Assembly (NCBI RefSeq): GCF_020171365.1
Contig: NZ_JAIUZO010000002.1
Coordinates: 1,612,001-1,676,000, forward strand
Direction: 5' to 3'
DNA from: Qipengyuania gaetbuli
Lineage (GTDB): Bacteria; Pseudomonadota; Alphaproteobacteria; Sphingomonadales; Sphingomonadaceae
DNA length: 64,000 nucleotides
The first letter of the stretch is position 1; every line of letters starts with the position of its first letter. Below are positions 37,361 through 46,831 of this stretch, piece after piece. The position numbers were made by a program, and so were the translations under genes. A model generated the notes under the pieces. That model made no database searches. It was given only the letters and a program-made list of their open reading frames with translations, and was not told the DNA's origin.

Positions 37361-38797
37361 TCAGGGTACCATGGTGCCGCCGTCGATATCGCCGCGTGCG
37401 GCAAGGTCGAGCGCGCGCACGCGTGCCTCGTGTTCCTCGCGCCCGATCGGGAAGCGGCCGAGCCAGTAGGCCGCGAACAGGGCGAGCACGACGGCCGCCC
37501 CGCCGTAATACAGGATGATGTGCTCCAGCACTTCGGCAGGCACGCTGCCCTGCTTCACATCCGATGCGAGGCCCGCTGCGGCAACGATCTGGCCAGTCAG
37601 GAAAATGCCGACGCCGGTGGCGCATTTCTGCACGAACCAGTTGCCCGCATAGAACGCGCCTTCGGCCCGGCGGCCCTGCCGTTCCTCGAACGCCTCGACG
37701 ATTTCGGCGATCATCGAGGTGGCCGAGATCATCGTGACGACGCCCAGCATGTTGGCGAAGAACAGGAACAGATAGAACAGGGCGGTCGAGGCGGTGCCGC
37801 CCGGCTGCGGCCAGGCGCCGGCAAGGAACAGGACGTAGGGCGTAAGGCCCACGACCATGGCGGCAATCGCGCTCCAAGAGGCGCTCTTGGGCTTGCCGTA
37901 ACGGCGGTGCAGCGGCCCGACGATGAAGAACATGACGATGACCGAGAAGAACAGCACGACCGGGTAGAGCTTCAGCGCCAGCCCGTTGAACTGCCACACG
38001 AACAGGTTGACGTAGTTCGAGATCGAGAAGGTCATCCCCTGGCTGACATAGGCCGCCAGCGCGCCGAGGCCCCAGATCAGGAAGGCGCGCTCGGAAAACG
38101 CCTCGATGATCTCGCCGAAAATGCCGCGGAAGGTGAGCGGGGTGGGCTTCACTTCGGGCAGGTGGGCGACGAGTTGGTGCTGGCCCCAGGCCGATCCGAC
38201 GACCGAAATGACGATCAGTGCCGCGCCGAATATGCCGTAGATCATGTAGCCGTCACGCTGCAGCAGCGCTTCGGGCGTCGGCATGAAGACGTAATAGGCC
38301 ATGACCATCATCAGGAGGCCGCCGGTCCACCCGGACAGGAAGCGGTAGCGGAACAGCGTCGTGCGATCGTCGTAATCGGAGGTGATTTCCGGGACGAGGC
38401 TGACCGACGGCACCTCGCAGGCCGACAGCAGGATGCGCACCACCACGGCGATGCCGAACAGGCCCCACCAGCTCGGCGCCTCGCCCGTCGGTGGGGACCA
38501 CAGCATGACCCAGACGATCGCCAGCGGGATCGGTGCGGCATAGAGCCACGGCAGGCGGCGGCCCCAGCGGGTGTAGGTCCGGTCCGACAGCGCTCCGAGC
38601 ACCGGGTCGACCACGGCGTCCACCAGCAGCGCCAGCACCAGCGCAAGGCTGACCATCCCGGCATCCATGCCCAGGACCTGGTTGTAATAGAGCAGCAGGA
38701 AGAAGCTGAAGCCTGAATCCTTCACCCCGAAGGCGACCGATCCGAAGCCGTGGATCAGCTTGAGCCGCTGGGGCAGGGGGCCGGTAACGAATGGCAT
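37361..38797 (-). CDS. GPH-family (MFS) cation symporter
   Basis: A 478-residue 12-helix transporter. Signature motifs of the glycoside-pentoside-hexuronide family are [39 protein letters not shown] and the SEIT-like [17 protein letters not shown]. Helices repeat through the length; the C-terminus is cytoplasmic and charged. Substrate unknown, but neighbouring catabolic genes suggest an organic acid or related compound. It overlaps the upstream SDR stop by one base and precedes the ACAD gene by 74 bp. Confidence 0.9.
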   Translation of the reverse strand: MPFVTGPLPQRLKLIHGFGSVAFGVKDSGFSFFLLLYYNQVLGMDAGMVSLALVLALLVDAVVDPVLGALSDRTYTRWGRRLPWLYAAPIPLAIVWVMLWSPPTGEAPSWWGLFGIAVVVRILLSACEVPSVSLVPEITSDYDDRTTLFRYRFLSGWTGGLLMMVMAYYVFMPTPEALLQRDGYMIYGIFGAALIVISVVGSAWGQHQLVAHLPEVKPTPLTFRGIFGEIIEAFSERAFLIWGLGALAAYVSQGMTFSISNYVNLFVWQFNGLALKLYPVVLFFSVIVMFFIVGPLHRRYGKPKSASWSAIAAMVVGLTPYVLFLAGAWPQPGGTASTALFYLFLFFANMLGVVTMISATSMIAEIVEAFEERQGRRAEGAFYAGNWFVQKCATGVGIFLTGQIVAAAGLASDVKQGSVPAEVLEHIILYYGGAAVVLALFAAYWLGRFPIGREEHEARVRALDLAARGDIDGGTMVP

Positions 38798-39660
38798 CAG
38801 GCGTTTGCTTGGGCCTGTTCCGCCATCGCTTCGAGTGCTGCGAAGAGGCCGGGCTCTTCGGGATCCCAGCTATGCCGCGGGCCCAGCGTGATGCCGCCAT
38901 CGACGATCATCGATGCGCCGGTCATGAAACCTGCCGCATCGCTTGCCATGAAGGCGACCGCTTCGGCGATATCGCGGGGCTGGCCGCCGCGCGCGACCGG
39001 CTGGGCGTTGGACGACATCTGCGCGATCGCCGCATTGGCCTGTCGGCGCAAATCGCCCTCGATCCCCAGCGTTGCGGTGAAGATATTCGTGTTGATGAAG
39101 CCGGGCTGCACCGCGTTCACGCGGATACCGTGCTGGGCAAGATCGGTCGCCGCGCACTTGGTAAGGTGCAGCACGCCTGCCTTGGCGACGGCATAGGCGG
39201 TCGGCGAATAGCCAGGGCCCACGGCCGCCACGCTCGACACGTTGACGATGCTTGCGCCCTTGCGGCCCTTCATGTGCGGGACGGCATAGCGGATGCCGAA
39301 GGCGACCGAGCGCAGGAGGAGGTGGAAGGTCCGGTCCCACTCGTCCGGCTCGATCTCGTCGATCGCAGCACGCGCGCCGCCCGCGCCGGCATTGTTGAAC
39401 ACGACATCGATGCCGCCGGTCTCTGCCGCGGCGCCGTCCATCAGCGCCTTGATCGATGCAGGGTCGCACACGTCGCAGTGCCGGTAACGGACATCGCCGT
39501 CGGTCGCGGCTTCCAGGGCGCGTCCGCCTTCATCGTCGATATCGCTGGCGAAAACGGTCGCGCCCTCGCTTGCGAAAAGGCGCGTCGCTTCAGCGCCGAT
39601 GCCCGATGCGGCACCGGTGATGATGACGGTCCGGCCCGAGAATCGGTTGGTGTCGGCCAT
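38797..39660 (-). CDS. SDR-family oxidoreductase
   Basis: A 287-residue SDR: VIITGAASGIGAEATRLFAS (cofactor), VVFNNAGAGGARA, IVNVSSVAAVG (Ser), SPTAYAVAKAG (Tyr/Lys) and MTGASMIVDGGITL at the C-terminus. GAGGGAGAG precedes the ATG. First gene of the leftward catabolic transcript. Probably oxidises a hydroxyacyl or alcohol intermediate. Confidence 0.93.
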   Translation of the reverse strand: MADTNRFSGRTVIITGAASGIGAEATRLFASEGATVFASDIDDEGGRALEAATDGDVRYRHCDVCDPASIKALMDGAAAETGGIDVVFNNAGAGGARAAIDEIEPDEWDRTFHLLLRSVAFGIRYAVPHMKGRKGASIVNVSSVAAVGPGYSPTAYAVAKAGVLHLTKCAATDLAQHGIRVNAVQPGFINTNIFTATLGIEGDLRRQANAAIAQMSSNAQPVARGGQPRDIAEAVAFMASDAAGFMTGASMIVDGGITLGPRHSWDPEEPGLFAALEAMAEQAQANA

Positions 39661-39789
39661 GCTTTCTCTCCCTCGAATCCGAGGCTTTCAGCTTAGGCGC
39701 ACGGCACCTGCCGTCAACGTAATCCGCCTGACGCTACGGCATGGCGCTCCGCCGCGATGGGCCTTGCGGCGCGAGGCCGAATCACCCTA

Positions 39790-39802
39790 ACGTAAACGTC
39801 AA
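39790..39802. promoter_or_regulatory. Candidate operator between divergent catabolic operons
   Basis: ACGTAAACGTCAA: the half-site GTAAACGTCAA matches the right arm of the MerR-type (LiuR-like) fatty/branched-chain acid operator as I recall it (TTGACGTTTACGTAAACGTCAA is 22 bases when complete); the left arm is degraded. Sits 39 bp upstream of the ACAD ATG. Confidence 0.3.
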
Positions 39803-39840
39803 GTCGCAAGACCCGAGAGATTGAAGAGAGGAGCCCCCCG

Positions 39841-41022
39841 ATGTCCGATCCGGATGCATTCCGCGCCGACGTGCGCGCATGGCTGGAAGCCAATTGCCCC
39901 CCCGAAATGCGCGAGCCTGTCCGTGACGAGGCCGACGTCTACTGGGGCGGCCGCAATGCCACCTTCAAGAACGATGCGCAGAAGGCCTGGTTCGAGGCCT
40001 GCCGCGACAAGGGCTACACCGTCCCCGAATGGCCCAAGGCCTATGGCGGTGCCGGCCTGACGCCGGCCGAAGGCAAGATCCTGCGCCAGGAAATGTCGCG
40101 CATCGGTGCGCGTCCCCCGCTCTCGAGCTTCGGCATCTGGATGCTCGGCCCCGCGCTGCTCCACTTCGGCACCGAAGGCCAGAAGCAGCGCTTCCTCAAT
40201 GAAATCGCCGCCGGCAAGATCCGCTGGTGCCAGGGCTATTCGGAACCGGGCAGCGGCTCCGACCTCGTGTCGATGCAGACCTATGGCGAGGACAAGGGCG
40301 ATCACTGGGTGGTCAACGGCCAGAAGATCTGGACCTCCTATGCCGATGAAGCCGACTGGATCTTCTGCCTCGTCCGCACGGACAAGGAGAACAAGTACCA
40401 GGGCATCACCTTCATGCTGTTCGACATGGCGAGCGAAGGCGTCTCGACCAAGCCGATCAAGCTGATTTCGGGCAACAGCCCGTTCTGCGAAACCTTCATG
40501 GACGATGTGAAGGTGCCCAAGTCCTATGGCGAGGACATCCCCGGCTACGTCGGCCAGATCAATCGCGGCTGGGACGTGGCGAAGTACCTGCTCGGCCACG
40601 AACGCGAGATGATCTCGGGCGCCGGCGGCGGCGATCGCACCAGCGCCATCGGCGCGGCGATGAAGCGCATGGCGGGCGAACTCGACCCCGTACTGCGCGC
40701 GCAGCTGGCAATGTTCGACGTCGATGCGCTGGCCTACAGCGCGATGGGCGAGAAGTTCCTCGACGAGATGAAGTCGGGCAAGGGCCATCCCGCCCAGCCG
40801 AACATGATGAAATACGTCGGTACCGAGCTGAACAAGCAGCGCCACGAACTGATGATGTCGGTCGGCGGCAGCCGCGCTCTCGAATGGGAGAGCGAGGACA
40901 CCGGCGGCGGCAAACCGTCGCGCAACTGGCTTCGCACGAAGGCCAATTCGATCGAGGGCGGCACGAGCGAAGTCATGCTCAACGTCATCTCGAAGCGTAT
41001 CCTCGACCTGCCGGGAGCCTGA
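39841..41022 (+). CDS. Acyl-CoA dehydrogenase, catalytic-type subunit
   Basis: A 393-residue FadE-type enzyme. Motifs are IRWCQGYSEPGSGSDL (substrate/FAD), WVVNGQKIWTSYADEADWIF and the C-terminal SIEGGTSEVMLNVISKRIL, where the Glu of IEGG sits at the catalytic-base position (YEGT of MCAD). GAGAGGAG precedes the ATG. It lies 3 bp before a shorter ACAD, suggesting a heteromeric alpha2beta2 enzyme like the mycobacterial steroid/lipid FadE pairs. Confidence 0.94.
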   Translation: MSDPDAFRADVRAWLEANCPPEMREPVRDEADVYWGGRNATFKNDAQKAWFEACRDKGYTVPEWPKAYGGAGLTPAEGKILRQEMSRIGARPPLSSFGIWMLGPALLHFGTEGQKQRFLNEIAAGKIRWCQGYSEPGSGSDLVSMQTYGEDKGDHWVVNGQKIWTSYADEADWIFCLVRTDKENKYQGITFMLFDMASEGVSTKPIKLISGNSPFCETFMDDVKVPKSYGEDIPGYVGQINRGWDVAKYLLGHEREMISGAGGGDRTSAIGAAMKRMAGELDPVLRAQLAMFDVDALAYSAMGEKFLDEMKSGKGHPAQPNMMKYVGTELNKQRHELMMSVGGSRALEWESEDTGGGKPSRNWLRTKANSIEGGTSEVMLNVISKRILDLPGA

Positions 41023-41025
41023 TCC

Positions 41026-42165
41026 ATGCCTCTTTATCACGACGACGACCAGGCGATGCTGGCCGAAACCGCCAGCCAGTTCATGGCCGAGGAAGGTGCC
41101 ATCGCCAAGCAGCTGCGCCACTGGCGCGACCGTAATTGCAAGGACGGCTTCGGCCACGGGCTGTGGAAGCAGTTCGCCGAAATGGGCTTCACCGGCATGC
41201 TGGTGAGCGAGGATGACGGCGGCCTCGGCATGGGCAGCTACGAAGCGGGCATCGTGCTCGAGGAAATCGGGCGCAATCTGACGCCTTCGCCCTTCCTCGC
41301 CAGCTCGGTGCTGGCAGCGACCGCGCTGAAACATGCCGACGATGCGGCGCGCCAGCGCTGGCTGCCGGGCCTCGTGTCGGGCGACCTCGTCTATTCGGTC
41401 GCGATCGACGAAGGTGCCAAGCACCGTCCCGAACGCATCAAGACCCGCGCCGAGAAATCGGGCAACGGCTTCCGCCTGACCGGCCAGAAGGACTTCGTCC
41501 TCCACGGCGCCAGCGCGGACATGCTGGTGGTCGCGGCGCGCACTTCGGGCGCCGATGACGATGCTGACGGCATCACCCTGTTCGCCGTGCCCAAGGATGC
41601 GGCGAACATGAGCCACGACGCGGTCCGCCTCGTCGACAGCTCGATGGCCTCGCACACGAAGTTCGAAGGCGTGGAGCTCGACGGCGATGCCGTTATCGGC
41701 GAAGTCGATGGCGGGCGCGAAGTGCTCAATGCCATGCTGACCGCCGGACGTATCGGCGCTGCTGCAGAAGGCGTGGGCGTGGCCCGCGGCGCGATGGACA
41801 TGACCGTCGACTACCTCAAGCAGCGCAAGCAGTTCGGCAAGCTGATCGGCGAATTCCAGGCGCTGCAGCACCGTGCCGCGCATCTCTATTCCGAAGTCGA
41901 GATTGCCCGTGCGGTCACCATGAAGGCAGCCCAGCTGCTCGACGGCGGCAGCGAGAAGGCGGATCTCATGGCCTCGGTCGCCAAGGCGAAGGTCGCCAAG
42001 GCCGCAGGGCTCGCGGTGCGGGAAGGCGTGCAGATGCACGGCGGCATCGGGATGACCGACGAATACGACATCGGCCTCTACATGAAGCGCGACCGTGCGC
42101 TGCAGGAATTCCTCGGCGACATGTATTACCACGCGAGCCGCGTGGCGGACATGAGCGGCTACTGA
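41026..42165 (+). CDS. Acyl-CoA dehydrogenase partner subunit
   Basis: A 379-residue ACAD-family protein. Core motifs are LVYSVAIDEGAKHRPERIKT in place of the usual FAD/substrate loop, RLTGQKDFVLHGASADMLVV, and VQMHGGIGMTDEYDIGLYMK near the end. The C-terminus lacks a YEGT-type catalytic Glu motif, fitting the non-catalytic partner of a heteromeric enzyme. Same operon as the preceding ACAD and the following SDR. Confidence 0.9.
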   Translation: MPLYHDDDQAMLAETASQFMAEEGAIAKQLRHWRDRNCKDGFGHGLWKQFAEMGFTGMLVSEDDGGLGMGSYEAGIVLEEIGRNLTPSPFLASSVLAATALKHADDAARQRWLPGLVSGDLVYSVAIDEGAKHRPERIKTRAEKSGNGFRLTGQKDFVLHGASADMLVVAARTSGADDDADGITLFAVPKDAANMSHDAVRLVDSSMASHTKFEGVELDGDAVIGEVDGGREVLNAMLTAGRIGAAAEGVGVARGAMDMTVDYLKQRKQFGKLIGEFQALQHRAAHLYSEVEIARAVTMKAAQLLDGGSEKADLMASVAKAKVAKAAGLAVREGVQMHGGIGMTDEYDIGLYMKRDRALQEFLGDMYYHASRVADMSGY

Positions 42166-42179
42166 GCGGGAGAGACGAC

Positions 42180-42986
42180 ATGACACTCGAAGATATGTTC
42201 AGCCTCAAGGGCCGTAATGCCCTCGTCACCGGCGGCAGCCGCGGCATCGGCCGGATGATCGTGGAAGGCTTCCTCGCCGCCGGCGCAGAACGGGTCTACA
42301 TCACCGCGCGCAAGGGCGGCGAACTGCACGAGACGGCCGCAGAACTGGGCGACAAGGTCGTGCCGATCCAGGGCGACATCTCGACGCTCGAAGGCATCGA
42401 CGAGCTGGTGGCCGAGATTTCGGCGCGTGAGGACCATCTCGACATCCTCGTCAACAATGCGGGCGCGGCATGGGGCGCGGACTACCTCGACTTCCCCGAA
42501 GAAGGCTGGGACAAGGTCATGGACCTCAACGTCAAGACGCCCTTCTTCCTCACGCAAAGGCTGCACGGCCTGCTGACCGCCAACGCCAGCCAGGCAAAGC
42601 CGGGCAAGGTGATCAATATCGCCAGCATCGACGGCCTGCGCATCAATCCGTGGGAGACCTATTCCTACCAGGCCTCGAAGGCGGCGCTGATCCACCTGAC
42701 GCGGCGCATGGCGGCGCGGCTGGTCAAGGACCACATCTACGTCACCGGCATCGCGCCGGGCGCCTTCCCGTCGAACATGAACAAGGTCGCGCGCGACATG
42801 GCGGATGAAAGCGCCAAGGGCATCCCGAACAAGCGCGTGGGCGACAAGTTCGACATGGGCGGCAGCGCGGTCTACCTCGCCAGCCGCGCAGGCGACTACA
42901 CGGTCGGGGAGACCATCGCGGTCGACGGCGGCATCGTGAACGCCCACCTGCCGACGCACTTCGCCGACCCGGCAGGCGGCCGGTAA
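42180..42986 (+). CDS. RhlG-like SDR oxidoreductase
   Basis: A 268-residue SDR: ALVTGGSRGIGRMIVEGFL, DILVNNAGAAWGADYLDFPE, VINIASIDGLR, WETYSYQASKAAL (Tyr/Lys) and VGETIAVDGGIVNAHL. The WGADYLDFPEEGWDK stretch is like RhlG-type ketoacyl reductases. Third gene of the rightward ACAD operon; a strong terminator follows. Confidence 0.93.
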   Translation: MTLEDMFSLKGRNALVTGGSRGIGRMIVEGFLAAGAERVYITARKGGELHETAAELGDKVVPIQGDISTLEGIDELVAEISAREDHLDILVNNAGAAWGADYLDFPEEGWDKVMDLNVKTPFFLTQRLHGLLTANASQAKPGKVINIASIDGLRINPWETYSYQASKAALIHLTRRMAARLVKDHIYVTGIAPGAFPSNMNKVARDMADESAKGIPNKRVGDKFDMGGSAVYLASRAGDYTVGETIAVDGGIVNAHLPTHFADPAGGR

Positions 42987-43030
42987 GCGGCATCAAAGCA
43001 AGGTTCGGGCCAAGGTCCGGCTACGAGAAA

Positions 43031-43056
43031 GCCCCGCCGAAAAGCGGGGCTTTTTT
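43031..43056 (+). terminator. Rho-independent terminator of the ACAD operon
   Basis: GCCCCGC (43031-43037), loop CGAAAA, GCGGGGC (43044-43050), then TTTTTT. Confidence 0.95.
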
Positions 43057-43137
43057 CGTTTCGGCTCAGGTGAGGCGAGCGTCCGGTATTGGGCGGTGCA
43101 TAACCCGACTTGCCCTGACAAGAAGCAAATCGCTTCC

Positions 43138-43914
43138 TCAGAAGATCTTCCGCACGTTGAGCGACATGCCGAAATCGCGGCTGGAATCGAGGAACGAGGT
43201 TCCCACGCGCCCGGAAAGCGCCACGGACTTCGAAATCATCGAGCCGTATTCGACTTCCAGATCCAGCGTGTCGAATTCCTGCCCTTCATAGGAGTGGGAA
43301 TACTTCACATCCCCGAGAGTCCAGGTTGCATTGGCGAAAAGTCGCGCAAACAGCGCGCGCACTTCGCTCCGATTGATATCGTCCCGCGCTTCGTCGCCTG
43401 CGATCGAGAAGTAGTGCTTGTAGCCGACGAATGCGAAGGTCTGCTGGTTGAACGCATAAACGGCACCCACCACGGGGTTCACTTGCCACTTTCCAGAACC
43501 CGTCAGGTCGCTGCCTGCTGTCGGCACTACGACTTCGACGGCCGAGAGAATGCTCACAGGGCCGTTCGTATTCACGTTACGCACCCGAAGGTTCAGATCC
43601 CCCACATCGGTCTCGCTGAACCCGGGGCCACTCAGTGTGGTGAACGGCAATTCGACATTGCCACCCCATTTCGAGTTGAATGCGAGGTCATATTTCAGGG
43701 CCAGCGTGAAAGTTTCGAGGTCTGCATCCAGGTTGTTGTACTGGAAGATTGCCTCGGCCTTGGTGATGTTATCCTTGGGATTCACGCCCGGCGCAGTTCC
43801 CTGCTCGTCGCTCGCGGGGCTCGCCTCCTGAGCTATCGCCGCCTGAGGAACCGCCACACTAACCGCCAGGGCCATGGCCATCGAAGACAGGGTCGATCCA
43901 GTTCCGAGTTTCAC
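43138..43914 (-). CDS. Outer-membrane beta-barrel (phenol-MetA-like) protein
   Basis: A 258-residue exported protein: signal peptide (MAMALAVSVAVPQAAIAQ region), then alternating beta strands such as ETFTLALKYDLAFNSKWGG and FAFVGYKHYFSIAG, ending in Phe (NVRKIF), as do BAM-inserted proteins. The ETFTLAL...WGGNVELPFTT pattern resembles the MetA-pathway-of-phenol-degradation/transporter family of barrels. GTG start with GGAG upstream is preferred. Third gene of the META-OMP-OMP group, 49 bp after the second. Lower G+C. Confidence 0.75.
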   Translation of the reverse strand: MKLGTGSTLSSMAMALAVSVAVPQAAIAQEASPASDEQGTAPGVNPKDNITKAEAIFQYNNLDADLETFTLALKYDLAFNSKWGGNVELPFTTLSGPGFSETDVGDLNLRVRNVNTNGPVSILSAVEVVVPTAGSDLTGSGKWQVNPVVGAVYAFNQQTFAFVGYKHYFSIAGDEARDDINRSEVRALFARLFANATWTLGDVKYSHSYEGQEFDTLDLEVEYGSMISKSVALSGRVGTSFLDSSRDFGMSLNVRKIF

Positions 43915-43963
43915 GATATTTTTCTCCAAGCCAGCGACAAACAAATGGCAAGTGTCCGCTTGT

Positions 43964-44908
43964 TCAGAAGCGGTAGGCAAAGCCGATCAGCGGCCCTTGA
44001 ATGGTGATACCCAGATCGACCGCAGAAGGGGTTCCGACCTCGCCACTGGTCCTGTCGACGTTGAGAACCCGATACACGAACTGGAACGAGGTGTTCGACC
44101 AGGCTTCGTAGGAGGCACCCGCCGCCACGTTCCAGGTGAAGTCGGAGCTCACGCCGAAGCCGCCGACATCCGCCTGGCCGAGGAGCTTCCAGCGGGGTGA
44201 AAGCTGGTGCTGGTATCTCGCGCCGATGATCGGATCGGCCCAACGGTCACCGGTCGCCACCGTGGTCGAGAAGAAAGGCGTCGTGATATCGGCCTCTATC
44301 TCGGCATCCCACCGCCTGATCCCGCCATAAAGATCGACTGATCCGCTTTCGAGTTCGACGCGGCGAACCAGCGTTGCTTCAAGGATGCTGGCATTGATGT
44401 CTGCATCGACATCGCCAATCACGATATCGACCCCTGCACCCAGGTCGGCGAACATGTAGTCGACCGAGACGCCCCAGCCGGAACGGTGCCTGACTTCTCC
44501 GCGAATAAGGCCTCCGAATTCGAAGAGATCGAGCAGGTCTCCTGTGTCCAGCACGAATTGGCCGTCACTCGATCCGACACCGATGTTTCCGGATACGTTG
44601 GGTATCCAGACGTAGGGGCTGACTATGAATGTCAGCGCCTTGCCTTCCGGATCGGTGCCCGGTTCTTCGGCATTATTCTCGTTTCGCGACTGGTCGTCCA
44701 TGATCGATCCGGTGCCAGCGACCGATGCGTCGCTCGACGCAGGCAGAATGGACAGGTCGGCGGTGGCATCCATGACCGCGCTCGGTTGCACCTCGTTGAT
44801 GGGCAGTGCGACAGATACCGCCTCTTCTGCGGCATGGAGCGGAGTTGATGCCAGGCCCCCGCATAGGGCCGCGAGCATCAGGTATTTGCGATCACAATGA
44901 AATTTCAT
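43964..44908 (-). CDS. Outer-membrane beta-barrel protein, unknown
   Basis: A 314-residue exported protein. Signal sequence is about residues 1-24 (LAALCGGLASTPLHAA), followed by an acidic linker and a barrel: FIVSPYVWIPNVSGNIGVG, EFGGLIRGEVRHRSGWGVSV, DRWADPIIGARYQHQLSPRW and terminal IGFAYRF, ending in Phe. The YVWIPNVSGNIGVG start is seen in many uncharacterised OMPs of this class. Start overlaps the META lipoprotein stop (ATGA). Confidence 0.78.
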   Translation of the reverse strand: MKFHCDRKYLMLAALCGGLASTPLHAAEEAVSVALPINEVQPSAVMDATADLSILPASSDASVAGTGSIMDDQSRNENNAEEPGTDPEGKALTFIVSPYVWIPNVSGNIGVGSSDGQFVLDTGDLLDLFEFGGLIRGEVRHRSGWGVSVDYMFADLGAGVDIVIGDVDADINASILEATLVRRVELESGSVDLYGGIRRWDAEIEADITTPFFSTTVATGDRWADPIIGARYQHQLSPRWKLLGQADVGGFGVSSDFTWNVAAGASYEAWSNTSFQFVYRVLNVDRTSGEVGTPSAVDLGITIQGPLIGFAYRF

Positions 44909-45375
44909 TCCGGCTCTGTCTCGTCGGTAGCGCTGGTGGGAATCCAGACATAGGAAGCCGAACCATCCGCGAGCGAGGTGACGAGGTTCTCTCCGTCGAT
45001 AGTGAACTTGGCGAACCTCTGAATGTCCGCGGTGACCTTGTCGCTGTTCGAAGCCGGCGGGCACATGGCTTTCGTGACACCCATATCCGAGATCGCGAAT
45101 TCTCCGCCTGTCCCATCGTGATGGCTTGAAGCGGTCCACTGGCCGAAGCCGCGATTGCAATCCAGCTGCAGGGACGCCCGCCCGTCAGGCTGCAAAAGCA
45201 TGGTGTAGGCCTCGGCATCGCCAATCCGGATGCTGCTGGAGGGATAGCGAATTTCCTCCAGGCGCCACGACGTGCCCTCGAGGCTGGTGTCGGGTTTCAT
45301 CTGGCTGTCCGTTCCGACGCAAGCCGCCAAGACTAGCGAGGAATAGCCGACGAACGAAAGCTTGGGGGACTTCAT
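44905..45375 (-). CDS. META (HslJ-like) domain lipoprotein
   Basis: A 156-residue lipoprotein; lipobox LVLAAC at about residue 19. The mature part is a META domain: GTSWRLEEIRYPSSS, LQPDGRASLQLDCNRGFGQW, MGVTKAMCPP and VTADIQRFAKFTIDGENLV. HslJ-like proteins are heat-inducible and linked to novobiocin resistance in E. coli. First of three envelope genes; stop overlaps the next ATG. Confidence 0.88.
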   Translation of the reverse strand: MKSPKLSFVGYSSLVLAACVGTDSQMKPDTSLEGTSWRLEEIRYPSSSIRIGDAEAYTMLLQPDGRASLQLDCNRGFGQWTASSHHDGTGGEFAISDMGVTKAMCPPASNSDKVTADIQRFAKFTIDGENLVTSLADGSASYVWIPTSATDETEPE

Positions 45376-45677
45376 CCAATCACGCTCCTGCCAAGTCTGC
45401 GAATGGTGAGAAAACAGGATGAGTCAGAAACTGACGGGATAGCCGAAGCTAGGAAAGCTACGTTCTATCACCGGAGTTTCTGGACTCTCATCCTGCCTTC
45501 GGTGGGAGCCGATAAATCGCACCAGGTTTTGGCCCGATGCAACACGATGCCTACCCAATTTGGGCGAAGACGCGATCCATCAGCCCTATGTCATTCAAAA
45601 GAGGCACGATCTGAATTTTGCTTCGCAGAAATTCTTAGCCAATTGGCCGAGTCACGGAGATGGGCTGAACCGGCTGC
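45376..45677. other. About 300 bp with no recognisable gene
   Basis: Lower G+C than the surroundings. Frames that stay open on the plus strand (45403 onward) continue into the antisense of the VOC gene and show no family resemblance. No hairpin with T-tract, tRNA or repeat seen. Upstream promoter region of the META operon must lie here. Confidence 0.5.
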
Positions 45678-46094
45678 TCAGGTCGCGAAGATCATGTCGT
45701 CGCTGGCGAAGGCTTTCATTTCCAGCGCATTGCCGCTGGGGTCGCGGAAGAACATCGTCGCCTGTTCCCCCGGCTGGCCCTTGAAACGGATGGTCGGCTC
45801 GATGGCGAAGTTCACGCCCGCGGCGGTCAGCCGGTCGGCCAGCGCCTGCCAGTCCTCCATCGTCAGGACCACGCCGAAATGCGGCACCGGCACGTCGTGC
45901 CCGTCGACCGGATTGCTGGCCCGGTCCCCGCTCTCGCCGCCGGTATGGGCGACGATCTGGTGGCCGTAGAAATCGAAATCGATCCATTCGTCCGAACTGC
46001 GGCCTTCGCGGCAGCCCATCAGGCCGCCGTAGAAGGCGCGGGCCTCGGCAAGATCGCGGACGGGAAAGGCGAGATGGAAGGGGCGCAGGCTCAT
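45678..46094 (-). CDS. VOC-family (glyoxalase-like) protein
   Basis: A 138-residue vicinal-oxygen-chelate protein: [52 protein letters not shown] and [15 protein letters not shown]. Metal ligands His (FHLAF), His (HFGV) and Glu (LEMKAF) are in place. Either ATG 46094 or 46103 is possible; neither has a strong Shine-Dalgarno. Dioxygenase, lyase or resistance function cannot be told. Confidence 0.9.
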   Translation of the reverse strand: MSLRPFHLAFPVRDLAEARAFYGGLMGCREGRSSDEWIDFDFYGHQIVAHTGGESGDRASNPVDGHDVPVPHFGVVLTMEDWQALADRLTAAGVNFAIEPTIRFKGQPGEQATMFFRDPSGNALEMKAFASDDMIFAT

Positions 46095-46171
46095 GCCATG
46101 CATCTAGCACGTCCGTTCAGGCTCGACACTGCCAAAATGAACCTTTACCGGCACTTGCGAAAGGTGGGCGC

Positions 46172-46831
46172 ATGAAGGTCATCATCGGCAACAAGAATTA
46201 TTCGAGCTGGTCCCTGCGCGGCTGGCTGGCTGCCAAGCAGTCGGGCCTGTCCTTCGAGGAAATCGTCGTGCCGCTGTTCGGCGAGAACTGGGAAGCGACC
46301 CGTAAGGGCGGCGAGATCCAGCCCTCCAGCGGCAAGGTGCCGATCCTGTGGGACGGCGACACGGTGGTGTGGGACAGCCTCGCGATCCTCGAATATCTCT
46401 CGGACAAGGTCGGGCGCGACCGGTTCTGGCCCAAGGACGATACGGCGCGCGGCATGGCCCGCTCGATGGTCGCGGAAATGCACTCCTCCTTCCAGGCGCT
46501 GCGCAGCGAATGCCCGATGAACGTGCGCAAGCGCTTCGACGGGTTCGAGCCGAGCGAGGAATGCACGGCAGACATCCTGCGCATCCTCGGCCTGTGGGCG
46601 GAAGCGCGCAGCCGCTTCGGCAGCGGCGGGCCGTTCCTGTTCGGCACTTTCGGCGCGGCGGACGTGTTCTTCGCCCCCGTAGTGTCACGGTTCATCAGCT
46701 ACCAGATCGCCGTCCCGGGCTTTGCCGCCGCCTATATGCAGGCGGTGTGGGAGCACGAATGGATGCAGGCATGGATTGCAGCTTCGGAAAGCGAAGAATG
46801 GGTCATCGAGCAATACGAAACCGTTTCCTGA
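46172..46831 (+). CDS. Glutathione S-transferase family protein
   Basis: A 219-residue GST: N-terminal thioredoxin fold NYSSWSLRGWLAAKQSGL with the Ser catalytic region, KVPILWDGDTVVWDSLAI with the GSH-binding Pro and Asp-Ser pair, then helical C-terminal domain (FGTFGAADVFFAPVVSRF). The last 34 bases overlap the start of the S1/P1 nuclease gene. Confidence 0.93.
   Translation: MKVIIGNKNYSSWSLRGWLAAKQSGLSFEEIVVPLFGENWEATRKGGEIQPSSGKVPILWDGDTVVWDSLAILEYLSDKVGRDRFWPKDDTARGMARSMVAEMHSSFQALRSECPMNVRKRFDGFEPSEECTADILRILGLWAEARSRFGSGGPFLFGTFGAADVFFAPVVSRFISYQIAVPGFAAAYMQAVWEHEWMQAWIAASESEEWVIEQYETVS

Noticed and set aside
39799..42186. A 795-residue open frame antisense to the two acyl-CoA dehydrogenases
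   Set aside because: His/Ala/Arg-rich composition typical of antisense frames in high-G+C genes; no motif, and the sense genes are certain.
45403..45969. 188-residue plus-strand frame in the META/VOC gap
   Set aside because: More than half is antisense to the VOC gene and the rest has no family resemblance or Shine-Dalgarno.
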